Assembly (NCBI RefSeq): GCF_949987515.2
Contig: NC_082684.1
Coordinates: 48,822,006 to 48,886,005, forward strand
DNA: 64,000 nucleotides
Direction of reading: 5' to 3'
DNA from: Delphinus delphis
Lineage: Eukaryota; Chordata; Mammalia; Artiodactyla; Delphinidae
This document shows, in pieces, positions 35,501 through 47,199 of this stretch (its first letter is position 1; every line of letters begins with the position of its first letter). Both the position numbers and the translations under genes were made by a program. The notes beneath the pieces are model-generated. The model was not told where the DNA came from. It was given only the letters and a program-made list of their open reading frames with translations, and did not search any database.

Positions 35501-35670
35501 TCTCATTCTCATAAAGGGGACCAGTTCTTTAAACATGCATAGCCTGGAGTCTCCAGGATGGTTCTCCTCCCTCTCTTTAAATGCTGTGGACTAGAAAGGC
35601 GCCCACTTTGCTAAAAACTCTACATCAGTGTCCCTGGAGCCCCGAGGCTCCTCAGGTTCCTCTTGAAGAC
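32540..35670 (-). other. GNG2: probable GNG2 3' UTR
   Basis: About 3.1 kb of A/T-rich DNA follows the GNG2 stop codon. I recognise no SINE, LINE or LTR in it, in contrast to the repeat-laden DNA on both sides. That is what a conserved long 3' UTR looks like, and vertebrate GNG2 mRNAs are known to have a long one. On the minus strand AATAAA occurs at 32563-32558, followed by a U/GU-rich stretch, which would put cleavage near 32540. Other AATAAA copies (near 33050, 33618, 33910 and 35345) could give shorter forms. The extent is inferred. Confidence 0.6.
32558..32563 (-). terminator. candidate distal poly(A) signal of GNG2
   Basis: AATAAA on the minus strand, with a U-rich/GU element about 30-40 bases downstream (toward lower coordinates). 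It is the farthest such signal before repeat-bearing DNA resumes. Usage is inferred. Confidence 0.45.
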
Positions 35671-36250
<580 letters not shown>

Positions 36251-36899
36251 TTATCATTCTGTAGTTGTGTCTCTCTGCTTCAGAAATTGTGTTAGGGATG
36301 CCTAAAGCCATGTTGATTTCCTTTTTTAACAAACACATCAGAGGTATTATAAACTTATACATACACATATAACCTTATACGTTATGCATTTTTATATTTT
36401 ATATATATTATGTACGATAAGATATTAATATGTTATCATTTATTACACATTATATATATTCCTTCAATCAAGCATTGCACCTTTTAGGGAGTCCCACTGG
36501 GAGGCTGGTCAGTGATCTCATCTCAGTGATGCCGTTGTTTCATAACACTTCTCACAACACTTCTGTAGCTCCTTGTTGGTAGTCTTCTGGAGTACCTTCC
36601 TTTGATCAGCTTTGACAGTGGCAAATTTTCACTACTTGAGAGGGGATTTAATTTGGGGTAGTAAACTAGAAGTTATTTGTAACCACATCTGGAGACTAGG
36701 TGGATGATGATCTATCTGGAGAATGTCACTGGGGGTCAAAAATCATAAAGTCAAGAGTCAATTTCTTATGTGACCTCATACGTTTGCTCTGGAAATCACT
36801 CCAAACATTCTCCACATCACTGTACTACTAAAATAGCCTCTCAAAGTGACTACTGAAAGGATAATCCTCTGTAAGAGTGGGGAGATTGCAGTATTTCTG

Positions 36900-37480
36900 A
36901 AAAGATTTACTGCCCCTCCTATATGTGGGTTATACATACCCATACAATGGCATCAGACTTGCTCTGGCCAATGAGACGTGAGTAGAAGTGATGTGAGTCA
37001 CTCTGGGGCAGAAGCTTCAAGAACCAATGCATAGTTTGCCTCTGCCATTTTGTCTGACTGAAATCATTTACTGTAAACCACCTTAATTGATTCAGAGGTT
37101 TTAGTAAAACATGGTGGCCCTACTCTTGATTTGTTCCTTGTCCCAGGATTGAGTTGATTAGAACTTTGTCACTTAAAGGCTTTTCAATATTATAGTTTAC
37201 AGGTTGGAAATGAGAATCAATTTCATCTTCTAATCCCATAAATCTTTGAATGTTTGGACTCTATCTTCCATGTTTCTCATACCAGATAGAGGCAATATTC
37301 CAAGTAGAGGTTGCTTGAAGGTAACATGGTGTGGAGGGGCAGCTATCTGTGATGACATGTGGGTGAGAAGAATGAAAAGTATATCTTTGCTATTGTAGCC
37401 TCTAAGAATCGGAGGAGAGAGTCTTTTTTTACTGCAACAAAACCGAGTCTATGCTGACTGATACAAAGAGGTATGGGTAC
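36900..37480 (+). repeat. ancient LTR-like repeat
   Basis: GACTTGCTCTGGCCAATGAG, ATGAGACGTGAGTAGAAGTG and GATGTGAGTCACTCTGGGGC recall the element at 61540-61870. Family not assigned. Confidence 0.4.
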
Positions 37481-37484
37481 TGAT

Positions 37485-37965
37485 ATGTGTGTTAGTTTCC
37501 TCTTTCTGGCTAAAGAAAACCCAATCAGGGTGGCTTAAAATAACAGTAATTTACTCCCTCAGTCAGTGCTAGAGGCTAGAAGGTTGAGATCAAAGTGTCT
37601 GCAGGCTTGGTCCCTACTGGAGCCTCTGATGGAGAAGCATCTGTTCCATGCTTCTCAATCAGTGTCTGGTGGTCGCTGGCACTTGGAGTACCCTGGCTTG
37701 TAGATGCATCATTCCACTTTCTGCCTCCACCTTCACATGGTATTCTCTCCTGTGTGTCTCTGTCCTCGCATGGCATTCTTCTCTTTGCCTATGTCCAAAT
37801 ATCCTACCCACCAGTCATCAGATTAGGCCCACCCTAATCCAGTATGACCTCCACTTAACTTGATTACATCTACAAACACCCTACTTCCAAATAAGATCAT
37901 ATTCTAAGGTTCTAGGTGGGCATCAATTTTAGGGGATGCTCTTCAACCCAGCATATTTGTGTAAA
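37485..37965 (-). repeat. MLT1-type LTR
   Basis: Antisense MaLR LTR: TGTGTTAGTTTCCTCTTTCT, GGGTGGCTTAAAATAACAGT, CCACCCTAATCCAGTATGAC and CTTCCAAATAAGATCATATT. Confidence 0.8.
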
Positions 37966-38644
37966 AGTCAGTCTCACTATTTTTAAATTGTAAATAATTT
38001 TTTATTTATCTTTATTCCAGCTCCACTGAGATATAATTCACATATAATGTTGTGTGAGTTTAAGGTATACGGTGTAATCATTTGATACACTTCTATATTG
38101 TGAAATGATTACCACAGTATGGTTAGTTAACACCCCTAACACATCACATATTTGCCTTTTTCTTTAATTGTGGTGAGAACATTTAAGAGTTACTTTCTTA
38201 GCAACTTCAAGTATGTAATTCATATTGTTAACTACAGTCACCACATTGTACATTAGCTCCCCAGAACTTATTCTTCTTATAACTGGAAGTTTGTATCCTT
38301 TGACTGACATCTCCCCATATCCCTCACCACCCCCAGCCCCTGACAACCACCATTCTACTCTGTTTCTCTGAGTTCAGGTTTTTTAGATTCCACATATAAG
38401 TGACGATATTCATCTTTCTCTGTCTGACGTGTCTCACTAACATAATGCCCTCCAAGTCCACCCAAATGGCAGAATATCCTTCTTTCTCATGGCTGAATAA
38501 TACTCCACTGTAAATATATAATACATGATACATCTTCTTTCTTTATTCATCTGCAGATGGACTTAGGCTGTTTCCATGACTTGGCTATTGTGAATAGGGC
38601 TGCCATGAATATGCAAGTGCAGATACCTCTTTGAGATGTTGATT

Positions 38645-38646
<2 letters not shown>

Positions 38647-38684
<38 letters not shown>
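38647..38684. repeat. (AT)19 microsatellite in L1
   Basis: Uninterrupted AT run inside the L1 3' region. Confidence 0.97.
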
Positions 38685-38688
<4 letters not shown>

Positions 38689-39000
38689 AGTAGGATTGCT
38701 AGATCCTATGATAGTTCTATTTTTAATTTTTTGAGGAACCTCTGTACTGTTTTCCATAGTGGCTGTACCAATTTATATTCCCATCAGTAGTACACAAGGG
38801 TTCCCTTTTCTCCACATCCTTGCCAACACTTGTTATTGCTCGTCTTTTTTGGTAATAGCCATTCTAACAAGTGTAAAGTGATATCTCATTGTGGTTTTAA
38901 TTTGTGCTTCCCTGATTAGTGATATTGAGCATCGTTTCACACATTCATTGGACATTTATATCTTCTTTGGAATAATGTCTATTCAGTTCCTCTGTCCATT

Positions 39001-39210
39001 TTTTTTTTTTTTTTTTTTGGTGGTACACGGGTCTCCCACTGTTGTGGCCTCTCCCGTTGCAGAGCACAGGCTCCGGATGCACAGGCTCAGCGGCCATGGC
39101 TCATGGGCCCAGCTGCTCCGCGGCATGTGGGATCTTCCCGGACCGGGGCATGAACCCATGTCCCCTGCATCGGCAGGTGGACTCTCAACCACTGTGCCAC
39201 CAGGGAAGCC
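39001..39210 (-). mobile_element. CHR-2-type SINE nested in L1
   Basis: Poly(T) start, end at CACCAGGGAAGCC. Target duplication CTGTCCATTTTT (from 38992 and at 39211-39222). The 126-residue frame across it is not a gene. Confidence 0.94.
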
Positions 39211-39973
39211 CTGTCCATTTTTAAATCAGATTGCTTGTTTGCTATTAAGTTGTATGAATTCTTTACATTAACCCTTTATCAGATACAAGGTTTGACATTT
39301 TTCTCCCATTCCATAGTTTGCTTTTTCATTTTGTTGACTCTTTCTTTTAATGTGTGGAAGCTTTTTAGTTTCATGTACTTGCACTTATTTATTTTTGCTT
39401 TTCTTGCATGTACTTTTGGTGTCATATCCAAGAAATCATTGCCAAGATCAATGTCAAGGAGTTTACCCTCTCTATGTTTTCTTCTAGGAGTTTAACAGTT
39501 TTAGATCTTATATTGAAGTCTTTGATCCATTTTGAGTTAACTTTTGTGAGTAGGATAAGGCAGGGGTCCAGTTTCACTTTGCTGCATGTGATTATCCATT
39601 TTTCCCAACACCACTATTGAAGAGACTATCATTTTCCCATCAAGCACTCTGGTTCCTTTGTCAAATATTAGTTGATGGTACATGCTAGGGTTTATTTCTG
39701 GGTTCTTGATTCTGTTTCATTGTTTCATGTGTCTATTTTTTATGCCATACTGATTTTATTACTATAGCTTTGTAATATAGTTTGAAAACAGGGCGTGTAA
39801 TGCCTCCAGCTTTGTTCCTCTTTCTCAGAATTGCTTTGGCTATTTGGAGCCTTTTGTGGTTCCATATGAATTTTTATGATTTATTTTTTTATTTCTGTGA
39901 AAACTTCCATTGGAATTTTGATAGAGATTGCATTGAATCTATAGATGGCTTTGGGTAATATGGACATTTTACA

Positions 39974-40144
39974 GATGTAGGGAAGAAACGTATGGACACC
40001 AAGGGGGGAAAGCCATGGGGGGGTGGTGGTGGTGGTGTGATGAAATGGGCAATTCGGATTGACATGTATACACTGATGTGTATAAAATTGATGACTAATA
40101 AGAACCTGCTGTATAAAAAAATAAATAAAATAAAATTAAAAAAA
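39974..40144 (+). mobile_element. short sense L1 3' tail nested in antisense L1
   Basis: GAAGAAACGTATGGACACC, a GGGGGGTGGTGG stretch, TGACTAATAAGAACCTGCTG and an AAATAAATAAAATAAAATTA tail are a young cetartiodactyl L1 3' UTR. It interrupts the older L1, which resumes at AATTCTTCTGACCC. Confidence 0.75.
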
Positions 40145-41236
40145 TTAATTCTTCTGACCCATGAACACAGGATATCTTTCCATTTATTTATGTCTTAATC
40201 TCTTTCATCAGAGTCTTATAATTTTTAGTGTACAGATCTTTCAACTCCTTGAGGAAATTTATTCCTAAGTATTTTATTTTTGAAGCTATTGTGAATGGGA
40301 TTTTCTTTATTTCTTTTTCAGTTATTTCATTGTTAGTGTACAGAAACACAATTGATTTTTGTATGTTGATTTTTTATCCGGCTACTTTACTGAGTTCATT
40401 GATTAGCTCTAATAGGATTTTGTGGGGTTTTTTGGTGAAATTTTTAGGGTTTTCTCTATATAAGATCATCATCTACAAACAGAGACAATTTTACTTTTTT
40501 TGTTTCTATTTAAATGTCTTTTATTTTTTCTTCCCTGATTGTTCTGGCTAGGACTTCCAGTACTATGTTAAATAGAGTCATGAGAGTGGGTAACCTTGTC
40601 CTATTTCTGATCTTACAGGAAAAGCTTTTAATCTTTTACCATTGAGTATGATGTCAGCTGTGGGCTTGATATATATATGGACTTTATTATGTTGAAGTAC
40701 ATTCCTTCTATACCCAATTTGTTGAGAGTTTTTATCATGAAATGGTGTTGTATTTTGTTAAATTTTCTTTCTGCATCTAAATGAGATGATATGATTTTTA
40801 TCTTTCATTCTATTAATGTGATATATCACATTTATTGACATGCATACATTGCACTATCCTTGTATCACAGGAATAAATCCCACTCGTTTGTGGTATATGA
40901 TCCTTTTAATGTGCTGTTGAATTCGGTTTGCTAATATTTTGTTGAGAATTTTAGCATTCATATTCATCAGGGATATTGGTTTACAGTTTTCTTTTCTTGT
41001 AATGTCCTTATCTGGCTTTGGTATCAGGGTAATGCTGGCTTGTAAAATAGTTTGGAAGTGTTCCCTACTCTTCAATTTTTTGGAAGAATTTGAGAAGAAC
41101 TGGCATTAATTTTTTAAATGTTTGGTAGAATTCACCAGGAAAGCCATCTGGTCCTGAGATTTTCTTTATTGGGAAATTTTTGATTACTGATTCAATTCCT
41201 TACTAGTAATTTGTCTGTTCAGATTTTCTATTTCTT

Positions 41237-41580
41237 TCTTTTTTTAAAATAATTTTAGTTATTTATTTTCTATTTTTGGCTGCATTGGGTCTTCATTGCT
41301 GTGTGTGTGGGCTTCCTTTAGTTGTGGAGAGTGGGAGCTACACTTCGTTGTGGTGCATGGACTTCTCACTGTGGTGGCTTCTCTTTGTTGCAGAGCATGG
41401 GCTCTAGGCACACGGGCTTCAGTAGTTGTGGCTCACGGGCTCTAGAGCACAGGCTCAGCAGTTGTGGTGCATGGGATTAGTTGCTCTGTGGCATGTGGGA
41501 TCTTCCCAGATCAGGGCTTGAACCCATGTCTCCTGCATTAGCAGGTGGATTCTTAACCACTGCACCACAAGGGAAGTCCC
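41237..41580 (-). mobile_element. CHR-1-type SINE nested in L1
   Basis: Long CHR in antisense (TTTTTGGCTGCATTGGGTC to CACAAGGGAAGTCCC). 17-base duplication with one mismatch: CAGATTTTCTATTTCTT (41220-41236) and CAGATTTTTTATTTCTT (41581-41597). Confidence 0.93.
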
Positions 41581-42739
41581 CAGATTTTTTATTTCTTAAT
41601 GATTCAGTCTTGGTAGGTTATGTATTTCTAAAAACATATCCATGTCTTTTAGGTTATCCAATTTGTTTCATGTGATTGTTCATAAGTAGTCTCAGGATCC
41701 TTTGTATTTCTGTGATATCAGTTGTAATGTCTCTTCTTTCATTTCTAATTTTACTTATTTGAGTCTTTTCTTTTTTTCTTAGTCTAGCTAAAGATTTGTC
41801 AATTTTGTTCCATCTTTTCAAAAAACACAGCCCTTATGTTTGCTGATTTTTTCTGTTGTTTTTCTGGTCTCTATTTCATTTATTTCTGCTCTTTGTGTTT
41901 GCTTCCTTCTGGTAATTTTGTGCTTAAGCTATTTTTTTCTAGTTCCTTGAGGTATACAGTTAGGTTGTTTATTTGAAATCATTTTTAGTTTTTTCTTAAT
42001 GTAGGTGTTTATCACTATAAACTTCCCTCTTAGAACTGCTTTTGCTGCATCCCATACATTTTGGTATGTTTTGTTTCCTCTTTTTGTTTGTTTCAAGATT
42101 TAAAAAAATTATTTTTTGTATTTCTTCTTTGATCCATTGCTGATTATTCACAAGTGTTTTGTTTAATTTCTGCATATTGGTGAACTTCTCAGTTTTACTC
42201 CTGTTATTGATTTCTAGTTTCATACAATTGTGATTGGAAAAGATTTTTGGTATGACTTCAAGCTTCTTAAATTTGCCAAGACTTGTTTTATGACCTATCA
42301 TTTGACCTATCCTAGAGAATGTTCCATGTGCACTTAAGAAGAATGTATATTCTGTGGCTGTTGGATGCGATGTTCTGTATATGTTTGTTAGGTTAACTTG
42401 GTCTAAAGTATAGTTCAAGTTCAACATTTCCATATTGATTTTCTGTCTGGATGATCTATCCATTGTTGAAAGTGAGGTATTAAAGTTCCCAGCTATGACT
42501 GTATTGTCTATTTCTCCCTTTAGGTCTGTTAATATTTTCTTAATGGTACTAATGGTTAATATTTGCTAAATAGGTACTCTGATTTTGGGTGTGTATATAT
42601 TTATGATTATTGTAACCTTTTAATAAATTAACCTAGTTATTATATAATGACTTTCTTTGTCTCTTGTTACAAGTTTTGACTTAAATTCTCACTCTTTAAT
42701 AGGTATTACATTGCTTATAAAAATATTTTTATTGTGTTT

Positions 42740-42798
42740 CTATTTTGTTCCAGACATTGTTTTCTTTATTGATCTACAAAATAATCCTGAGGTAGGAA
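42740..42798 (-). repeat. MIR, left part
   Basis: ACAAAATAATCCTGAGGTAG. Interrupted by two SINEs; continues at 43253. Confidence 0.6.
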
Positions 42799-42811
42799 CT
42801 ATTTTCCTTTT

Positions 42812-43017
42812 TTTTTTTTTTTTTTGCGGTACGCGGGCCTCTCACTGCTGCGGCCTCTCCTGCCGCGGAGCACAGGCTCCGGATGCGCAGACTCAGCAGC
42901 CATTGCTCATGGGCCCAGACGCTCTGAGGCATAGCGGGATCCTCCTGGACTAGGGCACGAACCCGTGTGCCCTGCATTGGCAGGCGGACTCCCAACCACT
43001 GCGCCACCAGAGAAGCC
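42812..43017 (-). mobile_element. CHR-2-type SINE, first of a pair
   Basis: Antisense copy from poly(T) to GCGCCACCAGAGAAGCC. It is more diverged than its partner (e.g. GGCATAGCGGGATCCTCC). Flanked by CTATTTTCCTTTT (42799-42811) and CTATCTTCCTTTT (43018-43030). Confidence 0.92.
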
Positions 43018-43030
43018 CTATCTTCCTTTT

Positions 43031-43239
43031 TTTTTTTTTTTTTTTTTTGCGGTACGCGGGCCTCTCACTGTTGTGGCCTCTCCCGTTGCGGAGCACAGGC
43101 TCCGGTAGCGCAAGCTCAGCGGCCATGGCTCACGGGCCCAGCCGCTCCGCGGCATGTGGGATCTTCCCAGACCGGGGCACAAACCCGTGTCCCCTGCATC
43201 GGCAGGCGGACTCTCAACCACTGTGCCACCAGGGAAGCC
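43031..43239 (-). mobile_element. CHR-2-type SINE, second of a pair
   Basis: Second antisense copy immediately downstream, closer to consensus. Flanked by CTATCTTCCTTTT (43018-43030) and CTATCCTCCTTTT (43240-43252). Confidence 0.93.
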
Positions 43240-43252
43240 CTATCCTCCTTTT

Positions 43253-43345
43253 ATAGATGAAAAATTTAGGCTCAGTACATTGCATGAGTGGTTCAATGTC
43301 ATATAGCAAAGTACACAGCAGAAGAAGAACTTGAATGTTAAATGT
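43253..43345 (-). repeat. MIR, right part
   Basis: ATAGATGAAAAATTTAGGCT and TCAATGTCATATAGCAAAGT continue the MIR. Confidence 0.6.
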
Positions 43346-43889
43346 TTTGCCATTAAGCCACAGCCATCTACATACAAACTACTCAAATGCACGGGTAGTT
43401 CCAAAGGTTGATTGAAATTTTTTGTGCATCTTTATGAAATGGTATTATGACAGAACAAAAGGAAACAGCCTGTTCTTGTCTTAGCTCCTGTAAATGAAAG
43501 CAAAGAACAGACTTTCAGAATCTCAATTACCTCTTTTTTGTTTTGTTTTGTTTTTAATTGTTTGAGCTGTAGTCATTATTATGCCAAATGGGAGCTTAGC
43601 TGCAAGCAGCAGACACTGGACAATAGTACTATGTAAAACTTACTTGTTAACAAGAGATCCAACAGTATCCCTACTCATCTGCAATGCTCACATACAAATA
43701 TGTGGCAGAAACTCTCAAAATCTTTTTATGGTACAGGAAGTACTATACTGGGCAAAATTTAATAGCTTAGAGTTGCTCATATCTTGTATTTGAACACTTG
43801 ACTCTGAACAATTTCCTTCTAAAAATATATCATGTGTTTTATCATGTTTCCTCAACTAGATTGCAATCTCCTGTGGGTGATGGTCCAAT

Positions 43890-44110
43890 ACAATGTCAGA
43901 ATCCTAGCAGTAATTAGAACAATTGCTAATATTTATCTGCCCTTGCTACATGTCAGAACTGTGCTGACCACTTTACATACAGTATTTTATTTAATCCTTA
44001 CAACAACATTATGGGTCACAAGCTATTATTATTATCCTCATTTTTAATATGTGAAGCTGAGGCTTCATTAGGTAAACATTTGCCCTAGTTCTCACAGCTC
44101 GTGAGTACCT
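43890..44110 (-). repeat. MIR
   Basis: TTACATACAGTATTTTATTT, CTTACAACAACATTATGGGT and GAGGCTTCATTAGGTAAAC. Confidence 0.75.
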
Positions 44111-44387
44111 GAGTCATGAGTCTCAGTGTTCTTGATTTATTCTTTATGAATGCTCTTTCTTTCGAACCCATAGCTTCATCCTTGTTCCTTACTTTTCAGT
44201 GAGTCACAGCAATAGTCTGCCTGGCAAATCTTCTTGCTTTCTAACTATACTTGCTAACATTGTGCATACAGATTCTTTTACGTTTCACATTCCTAGGCCT
44301 AGTTCTTCCATGAAGATTTCACCAGTAACTTTAGGTAATCTCTCCCTTTTCCATCCTGTTGATTCTTCCTACAAAAATATCTCAAAT

Positions 44388-45479
44388 CTGGGAGGTGATC
44401 AAGATGGCAGAGTAGGAGGACCTGGAACTTACCTCCCCCCACAAATACAACAAAAAAACACCTAAATGTGGAACAATTCTCACTGAAACCGAACTGGAAA
44501 CTGGCAGAAAACTCCTGAACAACCAAGGCTGAAAGAAAGATGTACACGGAATTGGGTAGGAAGGGAAGAGAAGCAATCAGGTCAGGACCTGTGGCCCAGG
44601 GAGGGAACTCAGAAGAAAAGGGAGATTATAGGGGTAGAGATCCTCCCTGGGGAGTGAATGGTTCGAGCTACCTATTGTAGGCTCCAGTCCTGGGGTCTGG
44701 CACAGAGAAGACAATTGGAGGGCTGATTGGAGGGCTGGGGGGGACTAACACAAGGGCTGTGGGAAGCCCGGACTCTTTCTGCTTGTGAGGAATGCACATG
44801 CGTGCTTGATTTCTCCTGAGGCAGAGCGGAGAGGGCTGACAAACTGCGTGGGTGGCTGGCTGGTTTCCCATGTCTGCCTGGTGCTCTCCAGCTTGAGGAG
44901 TGAATGCTCCAGCCCTGTTTACTTCATGTCGTAGCTCCACACTGGAGTGAGCGCTGCCATGAGAGAAAGAACTCAGCTAAGAGACACAGAGGTGGCTCAG
45001 ACCTGAAGCACTGTGTGAGCAGGGTGGGGGCAGCCATTACTGGCACTCGCACAGGCAATGCATCAGAAGCAGCCTGGGACTCTGTGGCTGGACCACTGCA
45101 GCTTGTACCCTGTCAGACGCTGAGAGATCAAGTGGGCCCCTCTTGCTCCAGCACTGCTCCCAAGGGTGCTGGTGCTGGGAGAGGGGAGAGTTCACACTTA
45201 AAGGGAACAGAGCCAGCTCAAACCTGACCCTCAGAGCTTCTGCTCCAGCAACTTGGGACCTGCCCGCACCCCAATTAGGGCAGTAACAGCCACTGAGCAG
45301 ACAGGAAGCCCTGGCTCGCACCTGGCTCTGGCCCTAGCCTCTCCATCTCCAGCCCCACCTCCTACCTAGGTGATAGCTGCCAGCACACCCTGAGGAAAGA
45401 CATGACTTGTGTTCACGTCAAATCCAGCTCTCCCACCAAAGCCATTGAGTACATGCAGACTGTATAGGGATGCTCCCAG
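44388..45479 (+). mobile_element. L1 5' leader-only insertion
   Basis: It begins with the intact L1 5' end (GGGAGGTGATCAAGATGGCA, then GAGTAGGAGGACCTGGAAC). It continues about 1.1 kb through G/C-rich L1 5' UTR and stops at GATGCTCCCAG, with no ORF1, ORF2 or 3' UTR. A perfect 15-base duplication AAAAATATCTCAAAT flanks it (44373-44387 and 45480-45494). Hence a complete insertion in its own right, not the broken end of a larger L1. Confidence 0.8.
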
Positions 45480-45604
45480 AAAAATATCTCAAATTTGTCC
45501 CCTTATTGTCACCTCTCTTGCAACTACCCTGGTCCAAGCCTCCGTCTTCTTTTCCCACAATTACTGAAATAACCTCTTAAATAAAAAATTCCAAGGGATA
45601 TTTT

Positions 45605-45968
45605 ATAGACTGAATGTTTATTTCCCCCCCACCCCCAATTCATATGTTGAAATCTAATCCCCAGTGTGATGGTGTTTGGAGTTGGGACCTTTGTAGGGTG
45701 ACTAGGTCATGAGAGTAGAGCCCTCATGAATGGAATTAGTACTCTTATAAAAGAGACCCTGGAGAGCTCCCTTGCCCCTTTAACCATGTGAGGTCACAGA
45801 GAGAAGGTAGCCTTCTACAAATCAGGAAGCAGGCCCTTACTAGACACCACATATACTGACACCTTGATCTTGGACTTCTAGTCTCAGAATTGTGAGAAAT
45901 AAATATCTGTTGTTCATAAGCCACCTAGTGTATGGCGTTCTGTTATAGTAGCTCAAATGGACTAAGAC
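45605..45968 (+). repeat. MLT1A-type LTR
   Basis: Nearly complete MaLR LTR: AATTCATATGTTGAAATCTA, AGGTCATGAGAGTAGAGCCC, TCTTATAAAAGAGACCCTGG, ATTGTGAGAAATAAATATCT and an end at GACTAAGACAGG. Confidence 0.9.
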
Positions 45969-45969
45969 A

Positions 45970-46490
45970 GGATCCATGAATAGAATGCAGGGTGTGGTCT
46001 GTTAAGTTCAATGATTTAAAAAAAATTACATCTTTATTTTCACTAACCTGAAATGGAAATCTAACATTTCTTTCCATTATAGTTGTAGACAACACAATTA
46101 GCATTAACAGTTTCTGTGACTTAGTCACCAATAAAAATCAGATCTTTTCCATCACATTACAGTTACTGCAGATATCTCAACATTTATTTATGTTCTTTTG
46201 CTTTATAAGTATAGACCCACTATTACATCCTATATAATCAGTTAATAAAGAAGTATATATATTTAGCTGTACCACAAATGTTTTCTGATAAACTATATTT
46301 TAATATAATTCGTTTCCTTTGTAATTTAAAAGCATTATTCTGAGAAGGAGACCATATGCTTCGGCAGACAGCCAAACAGGTCTGGGGCACAAAAGATTTT
46401 AAGAATCTCAGTTGTAAATAACTTCTCTACTTTTACAATTGTGCCAGGAGTAGTACTCTCTGTACTACAGCTAGAAAGATATTTTAAAAA
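45970..46490. other. GNG2 intron, nothing recognised
   Basis: A/T-rich sequence without recognised elements. Confidence 0.5.
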
Positions 46491-46494
46491 TATA

Positions 46495-47045
46495 AATTGG
46501 CTCATATCACTCCCCTATTTAAAACTTTCAAGAGCTTCCCATTGTACTTTGTGGAAAGCCAAGACATCATAAAAACAGCCTGTGGGTCCTGCTTACTTTG
46601 GGCCTGCCATCTCTCCAATTTCATGTTGTAGCATTTTTTTCCTCCCACACAGGTCTCCTCTCTCTAAGTTCGTGAAAGTTCCAAGTTCTTTTCTGCCTCA
46701 GAGCTTCACATATACAATTCCCTGGAACGGTCTTCTCCCCATCTCCTCACCAGGCTGGCTCCTTCTCTTCCTTCAGGGGTGAACTAGCATTCTTTGCAGG
46801 GTCTTTACTGACTACCTCATCCAATAATGACTTTCATCATTAGTCTCTTTCAGAGCATCCCATTCTTTTCCTTCACAGAAAAACATTTATTACAATTTAT
46901 AATTACAACCATTGTTTGTTTATTTGATGTTTGATGTTTCCCTTTTGGCATTCTGCTCTATGAAGGCAACAATCATATCTATTTTATTCACGACTGTGTC
47001 ATCAGTACCAGCACATAGGAAACACTCAAATAATTGCTGAAGAAG
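46495..47045 (+). repeat. L2 LINE 3' end
   Basis: ATATCACTCCCCTATTTAAA, CAATTCCCTGGAACGGTC and TCTGCTCTATGAAGGCAACA are L2 ORF2 end and 3' UTR. Confidence 0.85.
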
Positions 47046-47069
47046 TTCTCAAATACAAGCTTAATCAAC

Positions 47070-47198
47070 AAATATTCCATTCACCTAATATTTACTGAGT
47101 ACCTAATTGCCAGTCACAGTTCTGGGGGATTGGCATAATCAGGGAACAAAATAAACAAAGCTTCCTGTCCTTGTGGAACTTATGCAGTATTCTAGACT
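47070..47198 (-). repeat. L2 fragment
   Basis: ATATTTACTGAGTACCTAAT and CTGTCCTTGTGGAACTTATG: reverse of the L2 tail. Confidence 0.75.
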
Positions 47199-47199
47199 T

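Larger units (their letters stand above)
37985..42690 (-). mobile_element. antisense L1 LINE, 3' UTR through ORF2, with nested insertions
   Basis: One L1 in antisense to the plus strand, hence sense to GNG2. The 3' part is at low coordinates (TGAGATATAATTCACATATA). ORF2 lies to the right: a reverse-transcriptase fragment at 40854-41075 includes LIPKPDKD and [12 protein letters not shown], and an endonuclease-end fragment at 41996-42463 includes EYTFFLSAHGTFSRI and MKLEINNRSKTEKF. Both frames are broken, so it is dead. It is interrupted by CHR-2 (39001-39210), an L1 tail (about 39974-40144) and CHR-1 (41237-41580). The right edge is approximate. Confidence 0.85.

Noticed and set aside
41996..42463. 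A 155-residue protein resembling an endonuclease
   Set aside because: It is a fragment of a decayed L1 ORF2 within a larger antisense L1, not a host gene.
44904..45321. Opposite-strand open frames of 94-107 residues in G/C-rich DNA
   Set aside because: They fall in the L1 5' leader, which is G/C-rich and gives chance frames on both strands.
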